A model generated the notes under the pieces. That model did no database searches, was not told the DNA's origin, and saw nothing but the letters and a program-made list of their open reading frames with translations. Below are positions 11,402-22,520 of a stretch of 64,000 nucleotides of DNA, in pieces. Position 1 is the first letter of the stretch. Every line of letters starts with the position of its first letter. Both the position numbers and the translations under genes were made by a program. Origin of the DNA: Welwitschia mirabilis (lineage: Eukaryota > Gnetophyta > Gnetopsida > Welwitschiales); contig JBOZIK010000001.1 of assembly GCA_051453625.1 (NCBI GenBank), forward strand, positions 78,809,357-78,873,356, read 5' to 3'.

Positions 11402-12600
11402 AAATATATTTTTAATTATAGAATCTATAGATAAGTCTTTAGGCATAATTATGTCTTTGGATTTTTCTTGCTCAGATATTATGTAGAATTTCTTAAAAGA
11501 ATATTATGGAATAGAAGATGAAGAGGTAGAGGTTTGACAATTAGATTTAATTCTGTTTGAAATTAATTCTACTACTTCATCTTTATTATCATTATCACAA
11601 TCACCTTTATCTATTCTATGATGGATACATTTCTCAACTATAGCTGAACTTAGATTATATAATTTCTAAGATTTACTAATTTTTGAGTATCCAAGAAAAA
11701 TACCTTAAGAGGATTTTAAATTAAACTTCTTAACTTGATTTTCATATTTTACAATATAGCAAATGTTACCAAATACATTTAAGTATGATACATTTGGTCT
11801 TTCTCATTTCTCCATTTATAAAAAGCTTTGGTAGTACTAGGCTTGAGAAAATCTCTATTCGATATACAACACGCTATGTTGAAAGATTCACCTTAAAATA
11901 TTTTAGCTATATCTTTGTCTTATAGCATGTTTTGAAGAATCTTTTTCTTTCTTTCGACTACATCATTTTGTTTATGAAATTTTAGGGGCTGAAAATTCAT
12001 GAGAATTATCTTTCTTCTCACTTCATTCATGAAACATTTCATTCCTAAATTATCCTCCATGGTCATCCCTTATCTTCTTTATGTAATGTCTTTTATTTTC
12101 TATCTTCGACACAGGACTTGAATTTCTTAAAAGGATTTATTTTTATGTCTTAAAAACAAAACCCATGAAAACCTTAAGAAGTAATTAATAATTACTAGCA
12201 CATATTTCTTACTATCAACACTCTTAAAGATATAGTACCTAGAAGGTTAATGTAAAGTAAATCTAGAGATTGTTGAGAGGTAAGTTACTTAATATTAGAA
12301 AAAATCTTTTTAGTTTTTTATTCTAACTAATAAGCATGGTGTAATTTACCTTTAACCTTGATTAAAATTCAAATACCTCTAGCTAAACTATGTTTTGCAA
12401 TGTTGTAGAGGTTTTTGTAGTTGACATAACCTAAACGTTTATTCAATAATCTACTTTCATTTGAAAATATAGAAGACAAACACTTACCATTTAAGGCTTG
12501 TCTAATTAAATCAAAATTTTCATCTCTAATAACTAGTTGAAGTAAGTTTTTCCTATTTATCTAAAACATAATAATTTAAAGCATTAAAGAGAATAGACAT
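11402..12600 (-). pseudogene. Copia A integrase fragment
   Basis: Continuation of copia A beyond element Y. On the minus strand the C-terminal integrase reads YLNVFGNICYI near 11,760, then GIFLGYS near 11,690, and further in a region equivalent to 'RKNRTL' near 11,950. Integrase would carry out insertion. The domain is broken by many stops. Its end meets the Y insertion in the integrase-RT linker, and the linker resumes at 4,330. Confidence 0.82.
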
Positions 12601-12870
12601 ATGCTCGTCACACATTTTACTGATGCTAAGGAGGTCATACTTTAAAACATTTACATAAAGGATATTGTGAATTATTAGGAAATTCTTACCACTAATAGTA
12701 CTAATAGCTTTCATGAGTATATTTTTTTTTTGTAAATAAATTTCAAAATCCTTTGATGAATTTATTCATCTTTGTAAACCTATTTATATCTTCCATCATA
12801 TATCTTGAGCAACCACTATCAAAATGCTAATGGCATCATTAGTGGCTGATAAAACATTATGAATCAAAAG
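12601..12870 (-). pseudogene. Copia A protease fragment
   Basis: The minus strand at about 12,789-12,831 reads FDSGCSRYMMED, the aspartic protease active-site region with DSG intact. The following conserved stretch to the pre-integrase domain lies at lower coordinates and is frame-shifted. Confidence 0.82.
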
Positions 12871-14711
12871 ACTTTTATGACTCTTTTTATTGCTTTATGT
12901 AATTTTAAAATTTTGATTTTTCTTAATGGATTTAAAAACTAAGAAAAGTGCAAAATCTAGAAAAGGTATTATTAAGATGATAATTAGGCTTAATGTAATC
13001 AAACCTATTACAAAAATGCTAAATATGTGATATCTTATCTTTTTTGCTAAATTTAATGTTTTTAACATAAGGTCAGACACCATTTGATTTGAATTTTTTA
13101 AATATTAAAGTTTTAAAATTTAGTGACAAGAAAATTTACTTGAAAAGCATAACATAAATGAGTAGTAGAGAGGTGGAATATATCCTAAGCTACTCTTGTC
13201 ACTTAGTGTCATTTGTGTAAAATGCATGATTTCTAAGGATTTCTTTCTTGTAGAAAACTTTAAAATAATTTTATTCAAGTCGTTAACCTTAGAAAGTAAA
13301 TACTCACATTTATTTTCTCTTACTATTAGTAGGTACTGGAGATACTAAATATCATTTTTCAAAGTATGCAACTTGTGCTTTCAAGTTCTTCTTTTTAAGT
13401 TTTAATTTTGATAATAGACATTTTTTTTTTCTTCTTCATATTTTGCTACATACCTTTTTAAGTCAGAGTTCTCTCTTAGAATCTTTTTAATTTATTTAAA
13501 GATTTATTGGTTTGCTTGTATTAAGTATTTTTCTTATTCAACATCATTGTTTTCTTTAGTTTAATTAATTTCTTCCACTCCTATAGTATCAGAAGTATCA
13601 ATGTTTGAAAACTAATTCTCTTCTTTATTATTTTCTTCATCATATACAATATCTAAATCATTTTACAATTATGTTTCATGAGGGTTAAATAATTTAAGGT
13701 TAAAAACGTCATTTACTTTAGTAATAAATGCAACATCGTTATAAGTCTATGCCATAAGAGATAGCCTTTTATCACTTTGAGTGTCTTCTATTCTAGTTCC
13801 TTACTATCCCAATTGGTCATATGGCATTTTTGTTTGGAATTCCTAAATGCCTTATGCTTTTTATTATTTATACATTTAAATATAACATGTTAAGATCCTT
13901 TAACATGTATAGCATTGGGTACTCTTCTCTCTTGAGTTATCCCTAGATCTTGAATATCTTATGCCATGATCCTTCTTGTTTATCCATTTTTTACCTATTA
14001 ACATATCCTTAAAATTTCTAGTTAATAAGGATAGTTATTTATTATAATTAGAATCAAAAGATGAACAATTAGAAAAATAATAATTTCTATCTTTATAATA
14101 AGGAGTTGATTTATATTAAGAACCATACCTTTACCCTTGTTACCTTTTTGAAGATGATGAAATTCAAAGGTCAAAATATCACATACCAGTTTGTTTAGCT
14201 TGACCTTTCTAATGTACTTTAACATCTTACTCTCATATGCCTTTAGAAGGGATATTAGAATCTTATTTTCAATTTGGCTTGTCTAGAGGGGTTCTTTAAG
14301 CCTAAATGTTCATAAGTTTATTATTGAAATCTATAAAGGTTTCATCTTCTTGCATCTAATTTTTTTAATCTAAGTTATTAATGTTTGTTTCTTCATATTT
14401 TTAATTTGGATTATTCCTTTATATGTCATCTAGAAGTAATTCCAAATGTTCTTAGTAGTAGTAAAGTTTATTATTTCCTTATAGGCTTCTGCATTAATAT
14501 CATAGCTTATGATGTTTATTACTTTCTTATTGAGCATAACCTTGTCTTTATTAGCATTTTTCGATTTACTATTTACTTTAATTATAAAATATTTCACTCC
14601 ATTAATTTTTCATGCTTTCATAGGAGGATGAAATTCTTCTTCTATAATTCTCCAATAGTTAAAGCTTATTTCTTTTATGAAGACTTGCATCCTTATTGCG
14701 GTATGAATTCA
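12871..14711 (-). pseudogene. Copia A gag region (UBN2-like)
   Basis: Minus-strand gag of a SIRE-like copia. From the start near 14,711 I read RMQVFIKEISFNYW, matching the conserved 'RM..F....Y..W' capsid motif. Then come MQEDETFIDFNNKL near 14,350 and KLVCDILTFEFHH near 14,190. A CCHC-like remnant HFCNRFDYIKPNY lies near 13,020, in the position of the second zinc motif of SIRE elements. Gag would assemble the particle. LTR E' begins at 14,712, inside the first codons of the domain, removing the gag start, PBS and 5' LTR. Confidence 0.82.
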
Positions 14712-15095
14712 TGCAATCCTGAAGCTCTTTAGATAAACCTGTAAATCATATAACTTACAGAAAAACACATGCTATTATAGACGAGAGTCACCTGAATGTC
14801 ATAATCCCAATGAAGGCACTACGCTCAAAGTTAGAGAATTGATTTCCAAAGGTAGTTTTTGGTCTTTTATCTTTTATTGACTAAAAGTAAATAAACAAGT
14901 AAATGCAATGCAAGATGAATGAAGATGAAATACAAGTGCATAGAAGTGGAAATGAAATGGATTCACTTGATTCCTAATCCTTTTGTCACAAGAACTAGTT
15001 TCTAGCCTTTCTGTCATGAAGACTATCCTTTCTATAATTCATATCAATCAAGAAGAGTATCTAATAATTCTTAATCAACATAAACTATTAGATCT
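14712..15095 (+). repeat. LTR E' (gypsy-like family shared with E and F), truncated by a gap
   Basis: It begins TGCAATCCTGAAG and is similar to the starts of E (56,706) and F (60,486): all share AAATCCTGTAAATCAC-like sequence and then GAATGTCATAAT blocks. It interrupts the gag of copia A. The 3' part is lost at the 100-N gap, and the sequence after the gap is unrelated to the family. Confidence 0.7.
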
Positions 15096-15195
15096 NNNNN
15101 NNNNNNNNNNNNNNNNNNNNNNNNNNNNNNNNNNNNNNNNNNNNNNNNNNNNNNNNNNNNNNNNNNNNNNNNNNNNNNNNNNNNNNNNNNNNNNN
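15096..15195. other. Assembly gap (100 N)
   Basis: Exactly 100 unknown bases, a conventional size for a gap of unknown length. The flanks do not belong to one continuous element, so the join is a scaffold link and not a measured distance. Confidence 0.99.
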
Positions 15196-17620
15196 TTTAT
15201 TAGTATCATTCTATGATGATTTAGAAACTTTCATTTTTAATTATGTAGAATCCAAATTTTTCCTTTAAAACCCTTTTTTTTAAACCATTTACAAAAAAGT
15301 TGCAATTTTACTTAGAAAAATTTTAGAACTATTAAATCTTAATTTTCTCAATTTTACAAAGTGAATTTATCTATCATTATTAATGTATTTCTATAAATTC
15401 AAGATTCATTTATATATTATTTTTTAATTAATTTTATAATATAAAATCCATTTTTTTCAAGATTTATACTTTTCATAATAATCATGATCAAAGTAGAGTT
15501 GACTATTATTGTTGTAGTTTTTTCTAGATGAACTATTTCTATTAGTTTTAGTAGAGTCTATTTAACCTTGAATGTTTGAGGATTCTATTTGATCTTGAAT
15601 GTTTGAGTTTAGAACCTTATTTTAGGACATATTTTGAGTATTTTAGAGGTTTTAAGATTTATTAAGTCCATTTTTCTAAATTTTCTCTCTCCTTTTTCTC
15701 TCTCTTTTTCCTTTTCTTTCTCCTTTTAGTTAAAATAGCTTGAAATTGAGTAAGTATTACTTTGATTTCATAAACATTCATATGATAATTTTTATTAATT
15801 AGCTATTAATTTGGAATCCAATTTATATGTTTTAATGCTTTTATAACTTATTTTAAGATAAGTAGAGAGTTATCTTTTAAGTTAAATGTATCAAATTTTA
15901 ATGAAAATCTTGTTAAAGTTAAATATTTCGTTATATCAAGTTGAAGAATCTGGCTTTGAAAGTATTATTTTTATTTTCAAAGTTAAAGTAGACTAGTTAA
16001 TTATAGTTCTTATTTTAACCATAACTCTTTATTGATAACTTCAATGGTTTTAAATTTTTATTAGTATCATTCTCTAATGATTTAGAAACTTTCATTTTTA
16101 ATTATGTAGAATCCAAATTTTGCCTCTAAAACCCTTTTTTCAATCATTTACAATCAAGGTTGCAATTTTACTTAGAAAAATTTTAGAACTATTAAATCTT
16201 AATTTTCTCAATTTTGCAAAGTGAATTTCTTTATCATTATTGATGTATTTTTATAAATTCAAGATTTATTTATATATTATTTTTAATTAATTTTATAATA
16301 TAAAATCCATTTTTTTAAAGTTTTATACTTTTCATAATAATCATGATCAAGGTAGAGTTAACTATTATTATTGCAATTTTTTCTAGATGAACTATTTCTA
16401 TTAGTTTTAATCGAGTCTATTTACTCTTGAATGTTTGAGTCTAGAAACTTGTTTTAGGATATATTTTAAGTATTTTAGAGTTTTCAAGATTTTTAAGTCC
16501 ATTTTTCTAAATTTTCTCTTTCCCTTTTCTCTCTCTTATTCCTTTTCTTCTTTCTTTTAGTCAAAATAGATTGACATTGACTAAGTGTTACTTTGATTTC
16601 ATAAAAATTCATATACTAGTTTTTATTAATTACTTGTTAATTTTGAATCCAATTTAGATGTTTTAATGTTTTTATAACTCATTTTAAGATAATTAGAGAG
16701 TTATCTTTTAAGTTAAATGTATCAAACTTTAATGAAAACCTTGTTAAAGTTAAATAGTTTGTTATGTCAAGTTAAATAATCTAGCTTTGCAAGTATTATT
16801 TCTGTTCTCAAAGTCAAAGTAGACTAGTGAATTATAGTGTTTATTTTAACCATAACTCTTTATTGATAACTTTAATGGTTCTAAAATTTTGTCATTATCA
16901 TTCTTTGATGATTTATAAACTTTCATTTATAATTATTTAGAATCCAAATTTTGCCTCTAAAACCCTTTTTTCAACCATTTATAATCAAAGTTGCAGTTTT
17001 ACTTAGAAAAATTTTAAAGCTATTAAATCTTAATTTTCTCAATTTTGCAAAGTAAATTTAGCTATCATTATTGATGTATTTTTATATATTCAAGATTCAT
17101 TTATATGTTATTTTTTAATTAATTTAATAATATGAAATCCTTTTTTTCAAGTTTTATACTTTTCATAATAATCATGGTCAAAGTAGAGTTGACTGTTATT
17201 GTTGTAGTTTTTTCTAGATGAACTATTCCTATCAGTTTTAATCAAGTCTATTTGATCTTGAATATTTGAATCTAGAAACTTCTTTTAGGATATATTTTAA
17301 CTATTATAGAGGTTTTAAGATTTTTTAACTCCCTTTTTCTTATTTTCTCTCTTCTTTTCTCTCTCTTCTTCCTTTTGTTCCTTCTTTTAGTCAAAATAGC
17401 TTGAAATTGACTAAGTCTTACTTTGATTTCATAAACATTCATATGCTAGTTTTTATTAATTACTTATTAATTTTGAATTTAATTTAGATGTTTTAATGCT
17501 TTTATAACTCATTTTAAGATAAGTAGAGAGTTATCTTTTAAGTCAAATGTATCAAAATTTAATGAAAATCTTGTTAAAGTTAAATAGTTTAAGAATATAG
17601 CTCTACAAGTATTATTTTTT
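15196..17620. repeat. Three tandem copies of an approximately 0.85 kb AT-rich unit
   Basis: The word AACTTTCATTT(T/A)TAATTAT and its surroundings recur with spacings of about 861 and 831 bp (anchors 15,205, 16,066 and 16,897). Each unit then carries GATGAACTATT(T/C)CTAT, a pyrimidine-rich block of CTCTCTT words, and AGAGAGTTATCTTTTAAGT. Copy 1 is cut at its start by the gap and copy 3 ends near 17,620. Copies differ by scattered substitutions. No coding similarity is seen. Such units occur as subrepeats in large plant LTRs or as satellites; I cannot tell which. Confidence 0.88.
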
Positions 17621-18238
17621 GATTCTAGTTTAATGTATACTTTTTATTTAATGAAATGTTATTTTTAAATTACTTAATTATATCTATGTTAAATGATTTT
17701 AAGTAGTAACTTTCTAAGAAAAATTAGTTCTGTAAGAAAATAACTTTGGCAAATTTAATTATTTAAATTCTCTTGCTTGTTTGTTTGAGTTATAAATGAT
17801 TCTTAGATTATTGGTTGATGTTTATAAAAGGCTAATTCTTTTTATTTTATTATATTTCCTTTTTTATATCCCATAAAACTATGGTTTTACACATGTAGTT
17901 TTTCATGACTAGTTAGAGTCATGTATGTGTAATGAGTCATATGTCACTCAAGAGAAATAGTCATTATATCATGTAAAGTGAGAGTTTGATAAGATATAAG
18001 TAATATTTCCATAAAAATTCATGTTAAGTATTCCATAGGTTTGATACTCATGTGTTTCCACTGTTTATGCAATTTAACCTAAGAGATTCCCTTATGCTTT
18101 AACTTTAATTATTTATACATGGTTTTCTTTTTCTAAGTTAAATTATTATGTTTAGTACACATTTATTTTCATAAAGGCTTCGAGCATGATCTCTTTGTTT
18201 TAAAATTAAATTTTTAGTTCATTTAAATATGAAAAAAT
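17621..18238. other. Unassigned AT-rich stretch between array and LTR G1
   Basis: No coding motif. TATATCCCATAAAAC near 17,866 faintly resembles the outer end of insertion H (33,975), so part of this could be the outer portion of the G-type LTR, but the following bases do not align by eye. Confidence 0.25.
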
Positions 18239-19980
18239 TTGAGCATCTTAATTTGTAGAGAATTGAATAAATTTTTAAAACATATTAAATAATTTAAAAA
18301 CTCAAAGTACTTTGAAGGTTATTATCATTTTAGTATAGTGTAATAGAATTGTAATTTTAAAAAATTTGATAGTTTTCAATCTTAAATCATAACCTTAGAA
18401 ATAATATTTTTAGAATTCCAAAATAGCTTAAGATAGTTTTAAAGCATCCTATTATGAGTAGAGTTTATAAAAACCTACTAAAATTTATTTTTCTTCATTT
18501 TAATTAATTATTAAATTTTGATTATAATGTTTCTTTAAAGCTTAAAAAATTTATAACTAATGTCTTAAGTCATAGAAAAATTATTAAAGAAAATTATATA
18601 GGTAATTAGAGTATACAAGATAAGTTGTTATTAGTAACCTTAATTTAGATTACTTTAAAAAATGTTTTATTAGGAGGAATCCCTCTTTTATCAATTTCTT
18701 TTATTTTACTTTAAATATGCATGTTTTTAAGGGTTTTAACCTTAGTAGTTTGCGTAACATGCATACTCATTAATTTATCACTTATTTTCATGAATTATTT
18801 TATAGCCATATGAGTCTTGAATAAATGATTATGTATTAATAACCATGTTTCTTTTGTTTATATTTGTTACACATAATCATGAAGATTATCATATAAGCAT
18901 GGAAGAATGCTTCTAGGATTGGGATAACTCCAAGTATGGATTAGTTTATTTAAACACATTACTAAATCATGAGTTAATACATTTTGAATATTTTTATTAT
19001 TATTAAAAAAGAGTATTTCTTTTATTTAAATTTTCATTACTATAATCTTGAATATAAAGATGTTTAAGTATGCTTGTTTGCTCTTTTATATGATTGTTTA
19101 TATAAAATGAATCCAATGATGATTAAAATTATTATAACTAGGTAAATAATTTATTAAATATCTATATTAGTTAGAATTGTTTATTTGTATTTGTGTGGTA
19201 TATTTATCAAATAGAACTAAATCAAGATAATTCTAATAATGTTCATTCCCATACTTGGATTTTATCACCAAGATGGGTTGCATTGCATTTTTTTTTATAA
19301 TACCATTCTAGAAGTAGATTTAATCACCACTCTGTTGCCCTATCCACGTATGAACTTACTCCAACTTAATATCTTGAGCCTTTGGCATTGTTGGATCATC
19401 TTGCACCATCTAGAGATGCTTCAAGGAAGTAGTGGTCATTTGTAAGCATGCATCCACCTTACATACCCCCTATCACATGTATTAGAGGTATACCGAGGTA
19501 AAGTGAAAGCTTATGGAGTTAAGCCCAGCTATGTTTGTATAGTTTAGAACCTGAAGTAGAATCAACTCACCTCTAGAGGGTGGCCGGATACCGAGTTAGA
19601 ATGCTATTAATTAGAGTTACAACCTCCTAATATATTGGTTAGGTATTACCCTTAAGGTTTATCCATGTATGTTAACAACAAGTTTACATCTCTTAAACTA
19701 TACATAAGATATCTTTTATATGATAAAAAACTAGGAACAAATGAAGGATACAAACTTATGAGGTTGCTATTATTTGTAAACCAAAATAACCTAGAAATTA
19801 ATTGTAGGTAAATATATAATATTAATATGATTTGTCTTTCTTAGAATATAGAAATTTTAATAAAGGAGTAAGTAGAATTTGGTTCTAGTTTCCATTGTGT
19901 CTATTAGGTAAAAATACTAAAGAAAAAAGTGAGGACAGAAAATAGTGCTTAATTAGGATAAGACAAAAGAAGGCATCACA
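18239..19980 (-). repeat. LTR G1 (probable 3' LTR of the Athila-like element)
   Basis: Homologous over about 1.75 kb to 35,823-37,612, including the blocks GATGGGTTGCATTGCATTTT, GAGATGCTTCAAGGAAGT and AAGCATGCATCCACCT. The inner end GGCATCACA corresponds to GGATGTTACA in the other copy. Pol of an Athila-like gypsy begins about 400 bp further on, on the minus strand and with integrase nearest. That is the expected position for a 3' LTR, but a PPT is not obvious. Confidence 0.7.
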
Positions 19981-20379
19981 ACACCACCACAAGGAAATAC
20001 TTTTAAAACTTAAAAACATTAGGCTCCTTACATACAAATTTTCTATAAAAATTGTATAGTCTTAAATCATAGAGTGAAACAAAGTAATTTGGTTTAAAAC
20101 TTTTCTTAGCATATGTTTATCATAATAAGATTTGTTTTTTTTACTTTTAGAGATTTTTAAATTTTTTTCATAATATTTAATTCTATTTTTAACTTAATTA
20201 AGGTTAATATTCCTAAATTATAAATCTTCATTAAGATTTTAATTAAGCTATTTAATGACCTAGAAAGATTTATGTTCAATTTCTAAGATAAGATATAAAG
20301 ATTTTCCAAAAATATCCCAATAATGTGACATTTCAATGGAGGTTTTATAGGAAGCCTAATACAATTAAAAATCTTCCTT
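19981..20379. other. Untranslated spacer between LTR G1 and gypsy integrase
   Basis: About 400 bp, AT-rich, no motif. There is no room here for the env-like ORF that many Athila elements carry between integrase and 3' LTR. Confidence 0.4.
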
Positions 20380-21080
20380 AAAATGGAGAGACAAATCTTC
20401 TCTATTATACTTTATTTACTTTTATATAATTCTTTTCAAATATTAGTTTATAATGTCTACTTAATCATTACTTTGTGGATGACAGGAAGTCATAACTTTG
20501 TAAAGTATTCAACATTTTCTCATAAGATTATTCATTATCTTATTGGAAAATCAAGTTTTTTCATCACTAATAGTAACTTTAGGATGGTAAAGTAGGATAA
20601 GATATGTTCTTTTTTAAAAATAAATCACCCACTCTAGCATCATGTTTTCTAATTAGAATATGTTTACATCACTTATTAATGTAATCTATACAAACTAAAT
20701 ATATGTTGATATCCTAAATATGAGTAAAATGTTCTTATAAAATTTATAAACAAAATATCAAGTAAATAAATTTCAAGAATAGAAGAAAGGGACATTATTT
20801 CTCTATTTCCAATGCTACTAAAGCATTGGAATTATTACAAGATTTACAATATTCATGGGTATCTTTAATAAGAATCAGAAAATAAAGTTTAAATTGAAGT
20901 ATTTAGAATTCTTTCTAATATAAACATGACCTTTACACACATTGCAATGTGAAAAGTTCAACATATTAAGGTGTTAAATTTAAATTCACTTATGAGTAAT
21001 TTAATCAAAGTAGTGTTTGAACAAATAAGGATCATCTATAAAGTATTTACTTGGTTAATCTAAGAATTAGTTTTTTTCCT
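20380..21080 (-). pseudogene. Athila-like gypsy integrase fragment
   Basis: Minus-strand integrase of a Ty3/gypsy element. From the N-terminal side I read KSCNNSNALVA near 20,840, the zinc-region 'C..C' segment. Next come DILFINFIRTF near 20,745 (the first catalytic Asp is at the 'D' of a 'GIDFMGPF'-like motif, which is replaced here), then CHPQSND near 20,450 (the 'HPQTNGQ' motif, followed by a stop where Gln is expected). Many frame breaks. The combination resembles Athila elements. Confidence 0.75.
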
Positions 21081-21249
21081 TAAGTAATGTAATTATGAGG
21101 TAATTTATTAGTAATAATACAATTAGATATATCATTATACCAAGGTTTATCTTATAAAATTAGAATGTTTTCATTGAGAAATGAATCATTTATAACATAT
21201 GAAGAAAAAGAAGAGTAACATCTAATGTGATATAAGTGATCAAAAACTA

Positions 21250-21560
21250 TATTCTCTACTCCTTTATTATCTTTAATTTTCAAGTCAAATTGTTTTAAAT
21301 GTAAGGTTCATGTCACTAATATAGCTTTAAATTCTTTTTTATCTAATAGGTATTTAAGAGTAGAATGATCAATATAAATAATTGTTTTCTGCATCTCTAA
21401 TGTATGGATAAATCTTTGCATGGTAAAAACTACTACTGATAATTCTTTCTTGGTTATTTATAATTAATAACCTTATATAAATTTTTACTTGCCTAGTAAA
21501 TAATATATGGTTTACCATCTCTTCTTTATCCTATAGTTAGTCCTACATCATAGTTTTTTG
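21250..21560 (-). pseudogene. Athila-like gypsy RNase H fragment
   Basis: The minus strand reads IYYASKNLYKVINYK near 21,500, then KKELSVVVFTMQRF and IDHSTLKYLLDKKEFK near 21,330-21,400. These match the conserved gypsy RNase H series (YASK, EKEL..V, TDH..L.YL). It would degrade the RNA strand in the RNA-DNA hybrid. Stops interrupt the frame. Confidence 0.88.
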
Positions 21561-21649
21561 CATTACATAATAACTTAAAACAAAATAATGAATTAAGATA
21601 TTTTAAGCTATGACATAAAGTTAAAAGTAATTTGAGTGTTTAAAGGCAT

Positions 21650-22520
21650 CATTACATTTAAGAGTTTAATCATAAGATGCATCTTTAGTAAGACTATTAC
21701 CCAAAGATTTTAAAAGTTCTAAAAATATTGAATAAATATTCAATAATAACTAGCATGTCCAAGAAAACATATAATACTTTTAAAAACTTCTATGAAATAT
21801 AATTGATAACTTAAATTTTAATAGGTTTCATTCTTATCTCATTCTTAGAAATTACATGTTTTAGAAAAATATATGAAGTGATATTTCTCCTAGTTAAGAA
21901 TAAGGTTTTTCTTCTCACAATGTCTAAGAACAAGTCTAAAATTATGTAACCAAGAATAAAAATTTCCATGAAAGAGAGAAAAATCATTCATGAAAAGTTT
22001 AATGAATTATTTAATTATATCAAATATGATACTTAGTATACATCATGGAAAGTAGTTGGGGCATTACATAAGCTAAAGTGCATTATTTTATAGAGGAAAC
22101 TTATAAGGGAGTATTTAAATTCATTTTTAGTCTTTGAAAAAAGTTACTATTTTATTATATTTTAAGCATCCATAGCCTAATAATATTTTCAAAGGAAGAA
22201 GTAAACTAATCCTTATTAATTATGGTTTAAATATTTTTATAGTCAAAACACATTCTCTATCCTATTGTTATTTGTATTGGAAATAATTTATCATATTTAT
22301 TGATAACTATAGCAATTTCAGATTTATTATGGATAGTTTGAGTGAGTCTCATCTATTGAATATTAGAAATCCAATAGATAATATTGACATCTCATAGCTT
22401 AAGAATAATTAATATTGACATCTAATAGCTTAAGAACGCCTTTCACAACTACTTCTTTCATATCAAGGTTAAGTCTACATTGAGAATCTTTGTTCAACTT
22501 AAAATTTTCATCCAAATGAA
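21650..22520 (-). pseudogene. Athila-like gypsy reverse transcriptase fragment
   Basis: Minus-strand RT. N-terminal MKEVVVKGVLKLLDVNI lies near 22,430-22,475. The catalytic region is seen as FMNDFSLFHGNF near 21,960-22,000, where the family has F(M/I)DD, so the first catalytic Asp is Asn. RHCEKKNLILN follows near 21,920. This RT type, with 'FMDDFSVFG' and 'MKEVVRKE', is characteristic of the Athila branch. A 31-bp tandem duplication at 22,380-22,437 disrupts the frame. Confidence 0.87.

Larger units (their letters stand above)
2850..14711 (-). mobile_element. Copia element A (SIRE-like), split by element Y and LTR E'
   Basis: An old Ty1/copia element on the minus strand. Its gag, protease and integrase lie at 11,402-14,711 and its RT and RNase H at 2,850-4,330. 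The two parts join in the normal order at the integrase-RT linker once the 7.1 kb element Y (4,331-11,401) is removed. The gag type (UBN2-like, with a downstream CCHC-like motif) and the flanking coiled-coil region suggest the SIRE lineage. Neither LTR was found: the 5' end is cut by LTR E' at 14,712 and the 3' end fades near 2,850. Confidence 0.85.

Noticed and set aside
14385-14732. 115-codon plus-strand open frame
   Set aside because: It is the antisense shadow of the copia A gag and crosses the edge of LTR E'.
15096-15195. Continuity of LTR E' across the 100-N gap
   Set aside because: Sequence after the gap shows the 0.85 kb tandem unit and no similarity to the remaining part of LTRs E or F.
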